A DNA stretch of 64,000 nt from Artocarpus heterophyllus (taxonomy: Eukaryota > Streptophyta > Magnoliopsida > Rosales > Moraceae). Within the stretch, counting starts at the first letter, position 1. Every line of letters starts with the position of its first letter. The stretch is taken from contig CM046327.1 in the NCBI GenBank assembly GCA_025403435.1, positions 10,718,218 through 10,782,217 on the forward strand, in the 5' to 3' direction. Positions 14,686-26,388 of this stretch are shown here, one piece after another. A program made the translations under genes and the position numbers. The notes under the pieces are model-generated. The model saw only the letters and a program-made list of their open reading frames with translations. It was not told the origin of the DNA and did no database searches.

Positions 14686-16334
14686 CGAGGTTTTTACATA
14701 AATTTGCAAGTTTGTGATCATGTTATATGCATAAATTTTGTGATCTTAATCTCTCCTATGCTTGAATTAAATTTTATAGAGAGATGGCACTCTAGGTTTC
14801 TATATAATATATATGTTGTCATGGATTATGTGGTGAATGTTTATTAATTAATTATGGTTGATTAAATTGTTGTTTAATTATTTATTAATTAATTAATACC
14901 GGTTATGGTTCCTTAGAGGTTAGAATGTGTATCTAGGTTTTTCATGTAATTAGATGGCGGACTATCATCTCCGTCTAGGAATTATTATTTAATTTTTAAT
15001 TTGTAAGAATTTTGTAATTAAATAATTATTCGGAGAAGACGGAACGAGAAGTCGGAACTTAAAGATAGATGATGGCGCCTCTAGGTATTTCCTGAGTCTC
15101 TAATTTTATGTTTTTGAATTGTTGAAAATAAAATTGATGAATTGCATTAAAATTGTATTTTCTGGATTGAGGGTTTTCTGCTCGGTCGGCATGCCGGACC
15201 TCACAGTTCGGCAGGCCGAAAGTCACAGATCGGCAGGCCGGACGTACGGTCCGGCAGGCCGACAGTGGGGCAGAAATTTTGGTGCTCTGCCGGCAGGCCG
15301 AACCTTCATGTTCGGCAGGCCGAACCACCATGATCGGCAGACCGATCACTTAGATCGGCCTGCCGACAGAGAGCATCCAAGTGTCCAGAAAAGGTGCAAT
15401 TTTTCAGTGCAGTTTTAATTTTATTTTTGGGACGATTCTGAGAAACATTAAATTTGGATATGACCGGAAATATGAAGTGTTCGATTCATACGGGATTGAG
15501 GACTTGAAGATGGATATTACATGAAGAAGGATACAGCTTGAGGATTCAAGGATGAAGAATCGATAAATGTCTCGATTATTCTCTTGTAATCTTATTTTTT
15601 CTATTCTCTAGGGTGGAACCATAATGTTACGGTTATTATTATTATGCTTGTAGCTTTGCTTGATTGCTTTGCTTGTCTGCATTATAATATGATTTACCAT
15701 GTATATTGATAACATGTCATATAGAATAGGGAGTGCCGCTCATATTAAAATTGTTCATGCATAATTTTAAAATAAAACCTTGACTTCAAAAGATTGAGTG
15801 GGAGAAGGTTTTCGAAGAGAGAACCTAAGGCCTCCATCGTTGGTCCATAGGAAGAACATGATGGTCCCAACCCCTAGGAAGGGATTTCTATTATGTACCA
15901 GATTGGATCTCTAAAAGGATAAGGTATTTTAGTATGATTTATGGTTGCACACCCCTAGGTGGTGATTATAAATCATGGATAAAATATTGAAACGGTGGTT
16001 ATACACTCACGTTAATTTTATTATTAACCTCCCCTAGGAGCTCTGTTAATAAAATTAATGGCCAAAGAAACGATTATTAGTATATGCTGGATCATACGGG
16101 TCCTGGATGGCATATATTAATCAGGAGGGGATCCGTGTTCCTGATTGAATTTGGCATGACTCCCCTAGGAGCTTGTTGAATTCTGAGTTGGGAATTATCG
16201 TTGTAAGGTTGTGATATTTTCAAGGTTTTGACACATAAACACATTTGTATGATTTTACATGATTGTGTTAACTTACTAAATTATTATATATGTTTGCTTA
16301 TGTTTGGTATATGATTCTTTATTGTAGATTGAAA
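14686..16334 (+). other. Long untranslated leader of inner Copia
   Basis: About 1.65 kb between the primer-binding site and the gag start, with no conserved protein domain. It contains an eight-unit palindrome array (15182-15367) and ends in a splice-acceptor-like TTTATTGTAG at 16327, seven bases before the gag ATG. Confidence 0.8.
15182..15367. repeat. Leader palindrome array, inner Copia
   Basis: CGGC cores start at 15187, 15209, 15231, 15252, 15291, 15313, 15335 and 15356. Spacing is 21-22 bp apart from one 39-bp step. The unit reads TCGGCAGGCCGA, the reverse complement of the U3 unit. The same array lies inverted at 22868-23056 in the outer element. Confidence 0.9.
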
Positions 16335-19300
16335 ATGTCTAAAAACGCTTTATCATCGATACTTGACAAAAACCAATTGACCGGTGAGAACTATAATGAT
16401 TGGAAACGGAACCTGGACATCGTCCTTTCCTTTGAGAAACTAGAATATGTACTGACAACTCCTTGTCCTCCCGAGCCTACGGGAGACTCAAGTAATGAGC
16501 AATTCCAAGCGTACGAACGCTGGAAAGATGCTAATGATCAGGCCCGCTGCTATGTTATGGCTAGCATGAATAACGTGCTGCAGGCTCAACATCAGGATTA
16601 TGAGACTGCGAAGCAGATCTTGGATAATCTTGAGGACATGTTTGGAGGCCAGGCCATAACAAAGCGGCAAGGGGCGCTTCGGAAACTCTTAAACTGTAGA
16701 CAGAGACCGGGGACATCTGTAAAGGAGCACATGATGTTGGTCATGGGTTACCTCGCTGAGGCTCAAACCAATGGAGCCGACATCGATGCTGAAACTCAGA
16801 TGACTATGGTCTTTGAGACTCTGTCTAAGGAATTTATTCCGTTTAGAGCTACTTTTAATCTAAGCAATAGACGGGATATGACCTTGACAGAACTGATGAA
16901 ACAGTTACAAGAGTTTGAACTGCTGATCAGGGAGTCTCCTGCTGGTGGAGAGGCCAATATGGTAGCTGCTTCTGGTTCCAATCCTAACTCTGGGAATGGA
17001 AAGAAGCAACGGGCCAAGAGTGGTAAGTCTTCTATTCCTGTTGCTACCAAGAGCAAGAAGAAGAAGAAGAAGAACCCAAAGAAACTTAAGTGCTTCTTTT
17101 GTGGTAAGGTCGGGCATATAAAGAAGCATTGCAAGGACTTCCTTTCCAAGGGAGGTAGGTGTGATCTTCTATATTTAGAAACTTGTTTGGTTGAGGAATC
17201 CAGTGACATCTGGGTCATAGATTCCGGTGCAACTAATCATGTTTGTGTTTCTCTGCAGGGATTCAAAGAAACGAGAAGTCTACTTCGTGAAGACTTAACG
17301 CTTCGGATGGGCGATGGATCCTTGGTCTCAGCGGAAGCAGTGGGAGATGTCCATCTTTGTTTTGATAATTATAGGAGTTTAATTTTGCGAGATTGTTTTT
17401 ATGTTCCTAAATTTAAAAGGAATTTAATTTCTGTATCTTCTTTATTTAAAGACTCCTACGTGGTATCTTTTAATGAAAAAGTGGTGATTCGTAAAAACAA
17501 ATCTTTTATCTGTTCTGGATGGATGCAAAATAATCTATATTTTATCAAACCTAAGATGGACTTATTGCTTAATGCTGAGATAAATGATAATGACTCAAAA
17601 AGACTTAAAACTTCTCACTCTAATAAGACTTATCTTTGGCATTTGCGCCTTGGCCATATTAACCTGAATAGGATTCAAAGGTTGGTAAGGGATGGACCTT
17701 TAAGTCACTTAAAGGTGGAATCTATACCTCAATGTGAGTCTTGTTTGGAGGGTAAAATGACCAAAAGACCATACGGGTCTAAGGGCAATAGGGCCGAAGG
17801 GGTTCTAGAACTTGTGCATAGTGATGTTTGCAGACCGATGAACATCCGGGCACGAGGAGGGTATGAGTACTTCGTCACTTTTATTGACGATTACTCAAGA
17901 TATGGGTATGTGTACCTAATGCACCACAAAAGCGAAACTTATGATAAGTTCAGGGAGTTTCGGGCTGAAGTGGAAAAGCAATTGGGTAGACCCATAAAGG
18001 CACTTCGATCTGATCGAGGTGGGGAATACCTTTCTGATGAGTTCTTGGGACACTTGTTAGAGAATGGGATTTTATCCCATTTGACTGCGCCGGGCACTCC
18101 GCAGCAGAATGGCGTAGCGGAGAGAAGGAATAGGACTTTGTTGGACATGATTCGGTCCATGATGAGTTATTCATCATTGCCTTTATCCTTTTGGGGATAT
18201 GCACTACAAACCGCATGTTATCTTTTGAACAATGTGCCTTCAAAATCGGTCCCTAAAACTCCTCACGAGTTGTGGACAAGACGGAAGACATCCTTAAACC
18301 ATATTCGCATATGGGGATGTCCAGCTCATGTCCTGTTTAAGGATCCGAATAAGTTGGAAGCACGTTCAGAAGTTTGCGTGTTTGTAGGATATCCAAAAGG
18401 GACTAAAGGGGGTTATTTTTATAACCCAAAGGAAAATAAAGTCGTGGTTTCAACTAATGCAACTTTCCTTGAGGAGAGTTACATGAACGACTTTAAACCT
18501 CAAAGCAAAGTGGTGCTTGAGGAGTTGAGGGGTAATCCGTTTACTCCGGAGGTTCCGAACGAAACCATTCCGATCGGTGTAGAAAAACCAAACAAACCTG
18601 AACAACAACCACAGGGGCTTCGGCGTAGTGGGAGGATCGGGCGTCAACCTGAAAGGTATATGTTCAATGGGGAGGTCTTTTTGGCTGAACCGGATGAACA
18701 TGACAGGGATCCTTATACTTACGCAGAAGCTATGGAGGATGTTGATTCAAGACTCTGGACAGAGGCCATGAACATTGAGATGAAGTCTATGGAGACTAAT
18801 CGGGTCTGGGAGCTTGTGGATCTTCCCGAAGGGGTAAAACCCATAGGGTGTAAGTGGATCTACAAGAGGAAAAGAGGAGTGGATGGAAAGGTCGAAACCT
18901 TTAAGGCTAGACTGGTAGCTAAGGGTTATACGCAAAAGGAAGGAATCGATTATGAGGAAACCTTTTCGCCTGTAGCCATGCTTAAGTCCATCCGGATTCT
19001 CTTGTCCATAGCTGCCGCTCTCGACTACGAGATTTGGCAGATGGATGTCAAGACGGCTTTTCTGAATGGCTATCTTGATGAGTCCATTTATATGGAACAA
19101 CCAGACGGGTTCAAGGTCACGGGTCAAGAGGGTAAGGTTTGTAAGTTGCTAAAGTCTATTTATGGACTTAAGCAGGCTTCTCGTTCTTGGAACATAAGAT
19201 TTGATCAAGTGATCAAGACTTATGGGTTCTCACAAAATGTGGATGAACCATGTGCTTACAAACACACTAAGGATGGGAAGGTGGTTTTTGTACTACTCTA

Positions 19301-20288
19301 TGTAGATGACATTCTGCTAATTGGCAATGACGTTGGGGCGTTGTCATCGGTCAAATTATGGTTGACCAAGCAGTTTGACATGAAGGACTTGGGTGAGGCT
19401 AATTTTGTTCTCGGTATCCAGATCTTGCGGGATAGGAAGAACAAAATGATAGCTTTGTCACAGGCCAGCTACATAGATAAAATTCTCAGGAGGTTTGCAA
19501 TGCAGGATTCCAAGAAAGGTGGGCAACCATCTAGGTCTGGAATTACTCTTTCTAAGAAAGACTCTCCAAAGTCTTATGAAGAAAGAGAATACATGAAGAA
19601 GGTGCCTTATGCTTCGGCAGTGGGTAGTCTCATGTATGCCATGCTTTGCACTCGACCGGATATTAGCTATGCGGTCGGGATTGTGAGTCGATTTCAGGCG
19701 GATCCAGGACCAAACCATTGGGTTGCGGTAAAGCATATTTTCAAGTACCTGAGAAGGACTCGAGAGTATATGCTTGTGTATTCGGGTGAGGATTTAACTC
19801 CTCTAGGATACACTGATTCGGATTTTCAATCCTGCCTGGATTCTAGGAAATCGACTTCAGGGTTTGTGTTTACTCTGGGTGGCGGTGCCATCAGTTGGAG
19901 AAGTGCGAAGCAAGATTGCACTTCGGATTCAACGATGGAGGCCGAGTATGTGGCGGCTAGTGATGCTTCGAAAGAAGCAGTGTGGCTCCGCAAGTTCCTT
20001 GGGGATCTTGAGGTAGTTCCTGGTATGGATAAAGCGGTATCACTGTACTGTGATAACAGTGCGGCGGTAGCTAATGCTAAGGAACCAAGATTTCACAAGA
20101 AGAGTAAGCATATTGATCGGAAGTATCATGTGATAAAGGACTTCGTTGAGAGCGGGCATGTCACGGTGTGCAAGATCGCGTCAGAGGACAATTTAGCTGA
20201 TCCATTTACGAAGACACTTTCTGGGAGAGTCTTTGAAAGGCATGTGGAAGCTATGGGGATGCGAAATTTGCAGTATTTACTCACTTAG
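16335..20288 (+). CDS. Intact Copia gag-pol polyprotein, 1317 residues
   Basis: One open frame encodes Gag, protease, integrase, reverse transcriptase and RNase H, which together make the particle, process it, copy the RNA and insert the DNA. I chose the ATG at 16335 (MSKNALSS) over an in-frame ATG at 16290 because the Gag N-terminal [11 protein letters not shown] motif follows it directly and because of the splice-acceptor-like site just upstream. Motifs: CX2CX4HX4C zinc knuckle (253-266) after a lysine tract, protease DSGAT (296-300), integrase HHCC finger (H436, H441, C467, C470) and D497/D560/E596 with DD35E spacing, YVDD (989-992), RNase H D1161, E1204, D1240. Codon 500, in the usual HSDVCGP context, is Arg instead of Gly, which the outer copy retains. 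The stop lies 14 bp before the 3' LTR. Cleavage sites cannot be placed by eye. Confidence 0.97.
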   Translation: MSKNALSSILDKNQLTGENYNDWKRNLDIVLSFEKLEYVLTTPCPPEPTGDSSNEQFQAYERWKDANDQARCYVMASMNNVLQAQHQDYETAKQILDNLEDMFGGQAITKRQGALRKLLNCRQRPGTSVKEHMMLVMGYLAEAQTNGADIDAETQMTMVFETLSKEFIPFRATFNLSNRRDMTLTELMKQLQEFELLIRESPAGGEANMVAASGSNPNSGNGKKQRAKSGKSSIPVATKSKKKKKKNPKKLKCFFCGKVGHIKKHCKDFLSKGGRCDLLYLETCLVEESSDIWVIDSGATNHVCVSLQGFKETRSLLREDLTLRMGDGSLVSAEAVGDVHLCFDNYRSLILRDCFYVPKFKRNLISVSSLFKDSYVVSFNEKVVIRKNKSFICSGWMQNNLYFIKPKMDLLLNAEINDNDSKRLKTSHSNKTYLWHLRLGHINLNRIQRLVRDGPLSHLKVESIPQCESCLEGKMTKRPYGSKGNRAEGVLELVHSDVCRPMNIRARGGYEYFVTFIDDYSRYGYVYLMHHKSETYDKFREFRAEVEKQLGRPIKALRSDRGGEYLSDEFLGHLLENGILSHLTAPGTPQQNGVAERRNRTLLDMIRSMMSYSSLPLSFWGYALQTACYLLNNVPSKSVPKTPHELWTRRKTSLNHIRIWGCPAHVLFKDPNKLEARSEVCVFVGYPKGTKGGYFYNPKENKVVVSTNATFLEESYMNDFKPQSKVVLEELRGNPFTPEVPNETIPIGVEKPNKPEQQPQGLRRSGRIGRQPERYMFNGEVFLAEPDEHDRDPYTYAEAMEDVDSRLWTEAMNIEMKSMETNRVWELVDLPEGVKPIGCKWIYKRKRGVDGKVETFKARLVAKGYTQKEGIDYEETFSPVAMLKSIRILLSIAAALDYEIWQMDVKTAFLNGYLDESIYMEQPDGFKVTGQEGKVCKLLKSIYGLKQASRSWNIRFDQVIKTYGFSQNVDEPCAYKHTKDGKVVFVLLYVDDILLIGNDVGALSSVKLWLTKQFDMKDLGEANFVLGIQILRDRKNKMIALSQASYIDKILRRFAMQDSKKGGQPSRSGITLSKKDSPKSYEEREYMKKVPYASAVGSLMYAMLCTRPDISYAVGIVSRFQADPGPNHWVAVKHIFKYLRRTREYMLVYSGEDLTPLGYTDSDFQSCLDSRKSTSGFVFTLGGGAISWRSAKQDCTSDSTMEAEYVAASDASKEAVWLRKFLGDLEVVPGMDKAVSLYCDNSAAVANAKEPRFHKKSKHIDRKYHVIKDFVESGHVTVCKIASEDNLADPFTKTLSGRVFERHVEAMGMRNLQYLLT

Positions 20289-20291
20289 TGC

Positions 20292-20301
20292 AAGTGGGAG
20301 A
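20292..20301 (+). other. Polypurine tract of inner Copia
   Basis: AAGTGGGAGA immediately before the 3' LTR, the expected RNase H-resistant primer for plus-strand synthesis. Confidence 0.9.
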
Positions 20302-20302
20302 T

Positions 20303-22334
20303 TGTTAGACATGTATGCTCTAAGGAGTAAAAATGTAATACGTTTTTGGAGACATTTTTATCAATAAAGAATTTATTCATTTATATATACCAAATATTGT
20401 CCTCTTTACGTTCATATTCGTTGAATGTATGATAAGCAAACAGTAGTCTGAGACTGTCAGTCTAAACCTTAAGAGTTGGGCATATGATGGGATGATTATG
20501 CGGTAGACACGACTCTTAAGGTGATGGTCTAAAATATATGATCCGCAATCGAGGGAATAAAGTTGGGCGCTTTATTCATGTAAAGATTGTTATGTTGTCT
20601 ATATCCCTTTTGGGAGATGGTTTGTCTTGGCCATCGGAGTTGGACTCCGTGAATAGAAACATTGGCGCGTTGTCATAGGTGACGATGTGTTGGATCGGGA
20701 CATAAAGTGAATTGATTTGGATTAATAATTCTGTCTTGGCAAATCGATTCACTTTAGACAGTCGTTTGTATTGTATCTTAATCCTGAGATGAATAATGGG
20801 CCCGTTGTCTCGACTTGTGTCTTTTGATGTACCAATGGGTGACTCCCACATCTCTATAGTGGCATGCATGCCGGTACGTTGGAGGCATGACTCTTGATAG
20901 CGTAGACTTGTTATTCATAGATATGGAATCCATAGCTCCTCTTTAGGAGTAATGATATCCTCTTATATGCGTTGTCCTGTAATTGGAAAACTGGAGCGCT
21001 CAACCATTTGGATACATAGGTGTAACCGAATGGTATACTATCTTTGGATGGTAAGTTTTCTAATGGTGAGACAATGGAACGTAAGATAAAAATAATCGGG
21101 AAGGTAAGACAGAACTTGTCCTTAAGCCGATTATGGATGATCATATGGGGATGCGATACACTATGATATGTCATGGAGACTTAGCTACATGAGCTTCGTA
21201 ATTCTGTAAAGTTCGAGAGTGCAGCTCCAAGCTTTTAGTGGAGTAGCGTTGGAGTTGATAATTGTGAAATGTATATCTGGGATATTGGGTTTCATAATTA
21301 TCATGAGCTTGAACTTTATAGGTCCATTTTGGTCCCCTTTGCTAGCTCACAAAATCCTGTAACGACACGGCGTGCTTTTCCAATAATTGGTGACTTATGT
21401 TGGATTTATCAGATTGGTTTAAAATTTATAAGAATCAAATAATTCATGTCTGTTTATCGGTTGAATTAATTATGTAAGAAATTAGTTCAAGATGAACTTG
21501 TTGAATTATGGCGTTCGGATAATTCTTGTCTGTTTATCGGTTGTTTTAATTTTGGACAATTAGAACAAGATAAACTTGTAGAATTATTGTGAATTGATTT
21601 ATTTTCTTAGAGATTATCTTGATAAAGTTTGTTTTGATCAGATATCTTTTCTATTGGGCTATTTGAATCAAAACTGAGACTTTATCCTTTAGAATCTCGG
21701 GTGGAAAATAAAAGATTCGCGGAGATTTTTTCTCGGCAGTTCGGCCTGCCGATCAGAAAGTTCGGCCTGCCGAACTGGCCAGTTCGGCCTGCCTATCTCA
21801 CAGTTCGGCATGCCGACCGCGACAGCTAAGATTACGCGTTTTTCACGCGTATCTTATCAGATATTGATCCGAACTTGATTCTGTTTCGATTTTTGAGACC
21901 TAATCTGATATGGACTGACCCCAAGGACCAATAGGTATAAAAAGGGAGTGAGTCTAATGATTTACTCAGATCAATTTGAGAGATTAAGAGTGATACTCTT
22001 CTAGTGAGCATCTGAAAACTCCCTGAGAGCTTTTGTTCACAAATCACGAACACTAGCTTTGGGTTCTCTCTATTGGTTGGAAGGAGAGTCACCGGTGGAA
22101 GAGCTGTACGTGTGAGCCCACACTCACTCCGGTTGTGGATAGAGAATAGCAAAGAAGACCAGTTGGTTGAGGCTCTTCTGGAACGTTACTTCTCTACACA
22201 GGTCGCGGAGGTTCTTCGGCATACTGAGGTTAGTAAGATCTGTTTAATTTATACATATAACATGTCAAACTTGTGTTTTGGAAAATACTCTGATGAAAAT
22301 TTTTAAAATTCCGCTGCGCACTTTGTTTCCAACA
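20303..22334 (+). repeat. 3' LTR of inner Copia
   Basis: 2,032 bp, near-identical to 12639-14671, with the TATA box at 21936 and a palindrome array at 21732-21818. Followed by the GGTAC duplication. Confidence 0.98.
21732..21818. repeat. U3 palindrome array, inner 3' LTR
   Basis: Same four-unit 21-22 bp array as 14069-14152. This copy would lie in the 3' part of the full-length genomic RNA. Confidence 0.88.
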
Positions 22335-22339
22335 GGTAC

Positions 22340-23565
22340 ATGATAGAAATCCCTTCCTAGGGGTCGGGATCACCATGTTCTGCCTATGGACTAACGATGG
22401 AGGCCTTAGGTCCTCTCTTCGAAAACCTTCTCCCACTCAATCTTTTGAAATCAAGGTTTTATTTTAAGAATATGCATGAACAATTTTAATATGAGCGGCA
22501 TTCCCTATTCTATATGACATGTTATCAATATACATGGTAAATCATATTATAATGCAGACAAGCAAAGCAATCAAGCAAAGCTACAAGCATAATAATAATA
22601 ATAACCGTAATATTACGGTTCCACCCTAGAGAATAGAAAAACTAAGATTACAAGAGAATAATTGAGACATTTATCGATTCTTCATCCTTGAATCCTCAAG
22701 CTGTATCCTTTTTCATGTAATATCCATCTTTAAGTCCTCAATCTCGTATGAATCGAACACTTCATATTTCCGGTCATATCCAAATTTAATGTTTCTCAGA
22801 ATCGTCCCAAAAATAAAATTAAAACTGCACCAAAAAATTGCACCTTTTCTGGACACCTGGCTGCTCTCGGTCGACAGGCCGATCTGGGTGATCGGTCTGC
22901 CGATCATGGTGGTTCGGCCTGCCGAACATGAAGGTTCGGCCTGCCGGCAGAGCACCAAAATTTCTGCCCCACTGTCGGCCTACCGGACCGTACGTCCGGC
23001 CTGCCGATCTGTGACCTTCGGCCTGCCGAACTGTGAGGTCCGGCATGCCGACCGAGCAGAAAACCCTCAATCTAGAAAATACAATTTTAATGCAATTCAT
23101 CAATTTTATTTTCAACAATTCAAAAACATAAAATTAGAGACTCAGGAAATACCTGGAGGCGCCATCATCAATCTTTAAGTTCCGACTTCTCGTTCCGTCT
23201 TCTCCGAATAATTATTTAATTACAAAATTCTTACAAATTAAAAATTAAATAATAATTCCTAGACGGAGATGATAGTCCGCCATCTAATTACATGAAAAAC
23301 CTAGATACACATTCTAACCTCTAAGGAACCATAACCGGTATTAATTAATTAATAAATAATTAAACAACAATTTAATCAACCATAATTAATTAATAAACAT
23401 TCACCATATAATCCATGACAACATATATATTATATAGAAACCTAGAGTGCCATCTCTCTATAAAATTTAATTCAAGCATTGGAGAGATTAAGATCACAAA
23501 ATTTATGCATATAACATGATCACAAACTTGCAAATTTATGTAAAAACCTCGGCTCTGATACCAAT
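22340..23565 (-). other. Leader of outer Copia (5' part), with primer-binding site
   Basis: Inverted counterpart of 14672-15899. The primer-binding site is at 23552-23563 (- strand TGGTATCAGAGC). The leader palindrome array is at 22868-23056. The rest of the leader continues on the other side of the inner element (12199-12638). Confidence 0.93.
22868..23056. repeat. Leader palindrome array, outer Copia
   Basis: Inverted copy of 15182-15367 with a few base changes. Confidence 0.88.
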
Positions 23566-25598
23566 TGTTGGAAACAAAGTACGCAGCGGAATTTTAAAAA
23601 ATTTTCATCAGAGTATTTTCCAAAACACAAGTTTGACATGTTATATGTATAAATTAAACAGATCTTACTAACCTCAGTGTGCCGAAGAACCTCCGCGACC
23701 TGTGTAGAGAAGTAACGTTCCATAAGAGCCTCAACCAACTGGTCTTCTTTGCTATTCTCTATCCACAACCGGAGTGAGTGTGGGCTCACACGTACAGCTC
23801 TTCCACCGGTGACTCTCCTTCCAACCAATAGAGAGAACCCAAAGCTAGTGTTCGTGATTTGTGAATAAAAGCTCTCAGGGAGTTTTCAGATGCTCACTAG
23901 AAGAGTATCACTCTTAATCTCTCAAATTGATCTGAGTAAATCATTAGACTCACTCCCTTTTTATACCTATTGGTCCTTGGGGTCAGTCCATATCAGATTA
24001 GGTCTCAAAAATCGAAACAGAATCAAGTTCGGATCAATATCTGATAAGATACGCGTGAAAAACGCGTAATCTTAACTGTCGCGGTCGGCATGCCGAACTG
24101 TGTGATAGGCAGGCCGAACTGGCCAGTTCGGCAGGCCGAACTTTCTGATAGGCAGGCCGAACTGCCGAGAAAAAATCTCCGCGAATCTTTTATTTTCCAC
24201 CCGAGATTCTAAAGGATAAAGTCTCAGTTTTGATTCAAATAGCCCAATAGAAAAGATATCTGATCAAAACAAACTTTATCAAGATAATCTCTAAGAAAAT
24301 AAATCAATTCACAATAATTCTACAAGTTTATCTTGTTCTAATTGTCCAAAATTAAAACAACCGATAAACAGACAAGAATTATCCGAACGCCATAATTCAA
24401 CAAGTTCATCTTGAACTAATTTCTTACATAATTAATTCAACCGATAAACAGACATGAATTATTTGATTCTTATAAATTTTAAACCAATCTGATAAATCCG
24501 ACATAAGTCACCAATTATTGGAAAAGCACGCCGTGTCGTTACAGGATTTTGTGAGCTAGCAAAGGGGACCAAAATGGACCTATAAAGTTCAAGCTCATGA
24601 TAATTATGAAACCCAATATCCCAGATATACATTTCACAATTATCAACTCCAACGCTACTCCACTAAAAGCTTGGAGCTGCACTCTCGAACTTTATAGAAT
24701 TATGAAGCTCGTGTAGCTAAGTCTCCATGACATATCATAGTGTATCGCTTCCCCATATGATCATCCATAACCGGCTTAAGGACAAGTTCTGTCTTACCTT
24801 CCCGATTATTTTTATCTTACGTTCCATTGTCTCACCATTAGAAAACTTACCATCCAAAGATAGTATACCATTCGGTTACACCTATGTATCCAAATGGTTG
24901 AGCGCTCCAGTTTTTCAATTACAGGACAACGCATATAAGAGGATATCATTACTCCTAAAGAGGAGCTATGGATTCCATATCTATGAATAACAAGTCTACG
25001 CTACCAAGAGTCATGCCTCCAACGTACCGGCATGCATGCCACTATAGAGATGTGGGAGTCACCCATTGGTACATCAAAAGACATAAGTCGAGACAACGGG
25101 CCCATTATTCATCTCAGGATTAAGATACAATACAAATGATTGTCTAAAGTGAATCGATTTGTCAAGACAGAATTATTAATCCAAATCAATTCACTTTATG
25201 TCCCGATCCAACACATCGTCACCTATGACAACGCGCCAATGTTTCTATTCACGGAGTCCAACTCTGATGGCCAAGACAAACCATCTCCCAAAAGGGATAT
25301 AGACAACATAACAATTTTTACATGAATAAAGCGCCCAACTTTATTCCCTCGATTGCGGATCATATATTTTAGACCATCACCTTAAGAGTCGTGTCTACCG
25401 CATAATCATCCCATCATATGCCCAACTCTTAAGGTTTAGACTGACAGTCTCAGACTACTGTTTGCTTATCATACATTCAACAAATATGAACGTAAAGAGG
25501 ACAATATTTGGTATATATAAATGAATAAATTCTTTATTGATAAAAATGTCTCCAAAAACGTATTACATTTTTACTCCTTAGAGCATACATGTCTAACA
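23566..25598 (-). repeat. 5' LTR of outer Copia
   Basis: 2,033 bp, near-identical to 6234-8266; TATA box on the - strand at 23956-23965, palindrome array at 24082-24168. Confidence 0.97.
24082..24168. repeat. U3 palindrome array, outer 5' LTR
   Basis: Same four-unit array as 6750-6836. Confidence 0.85.
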
Positions 25599-25607
25599 TT
25601 AATAACC

Positions 25608-26388
25608 TTAAATAATATAAAAATGAGGCCGAATGTCGTGCATACTACCTATTTTTTAAGAGCAGTTCTATATAAGTAGGTCTCACATGGTAGGGCTCAC
25701 CCTTGTGAGGGACCCGAGTAGTTGCCTGATTGGGCTCAAAAGAGTTTTTCATTCTTTAATCTTTATACTGATAATGGAAATAAAGCCGTGATCTCATTCT
25801 TTGATTTTCTGAAATGAAAAGAAAGAGCCAAGTAAATAACATTGATTTTAATGTGTTTGCTAACACTGCTTCTCCATCATCAGCATCAGCATTAAGAAAA
25901 TGAACCACTGTGAGCCTTACTCACAAGAGATAATGTTGTTTATTATAAATATGTGCATGCAGTAGCAAATTAAAAGACTTGACTAAATCCTGTCGAATAC
26001 AGTAACAAAAAATAAAGGATTATTTTATTCAAAATTGATAATTTCCTTCAAGAATATAAGTCTTAATTCAGTAATATTTTCTTCTCCCTTTCTGTCATTC
26101 TAGCAAGGCTAATATGCTATGCTGAGCAGGTACAAAAGATAGTAATCTTCACGCATTGCAAACTACTAACCAATCATCATAATACCACAATCAACTATAT
26201 AACTAGAAAGGAGTTTATTAGCTATATATATTCAGGATAACAAAAGGTTGATATCAAAATTCACCAGGCATCATTTTTGTTGCAAGAACACCAAATGTAT
26301 TAACCTAAACTAGAAAAGGCTAGCTTTTCAACAAAGCCTATCATATATATAATAGAATTAGCTGTAAATCTAAATTTAGCTACCAATA
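25608..26388. other. Intergenic, 3' side of the 95-codon ORF
   Basis: AT-rich and without a coding frame of note. It may include the 3' UTR of the - strand ORF at 26389-26676. Confidence 0.5.

Larger units (their letters stand above)
12639..22334 (+). mobile_element. Inner Copia LTR retrotransposon, complete
   Basis: Complete 9,696-bp element: 5' LTR 12639-14671, primer-binding site 14674-14685, leader to 16334, gag-pol 16335-20288, polypurine tract 20292-20301, 3' LTR 20303-22334, target duplication GGTAC. The order protease, integrase, reverse transcriptase, RNase H in one frame is the Ty1/Copia order. LTRs of about 2 kb and a leader of about 1.7 kb are long for a plant Copia. The LTRs differ by roughly eight substitutions and two short indels, fewer than the outer copy, which fits the nesting order. 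It sits in the leader of the outer copy in the opposite orientation. Confidence 0.98.
6234..25598 (-). mobile_element. Outer Copia LTR retrotransposon (minus strand), split by a second copy
   Basis: This element reads on the - strand: 5' LTR 23566-25598, leader 22340-23565, coding remnant 8281-12198, 3' LTR 6234-8266. The ends are TG...CA and the 5-bp target duplication TTAAT flanks it (6229-6233 and 25599-25603). Removing the inner element (12639-22334) and one copy of its target duplication leaves 9,664 bp, matching the inner copy's 9,696 bp. Its two LTRs differ at only about a dozen positions by eye, so insertion was recent. Even so its coding region is broken many times (see the pseudogene entry). 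Confidence 0.97.

Noticed and set aside
15182..15367. CRISPR-like array
   Set aside because: Regular spacing is present, but units are short palindromes with about 8-bp gaps, inside a plant retrotransposon leader; no cas genes or unique spacers.
15119..15418. 99-codon ORF across the leader palindrome array
   Set aside because: Repetitive product of the array itself; a similar frame exists on the other strand, as expected for palindromes.
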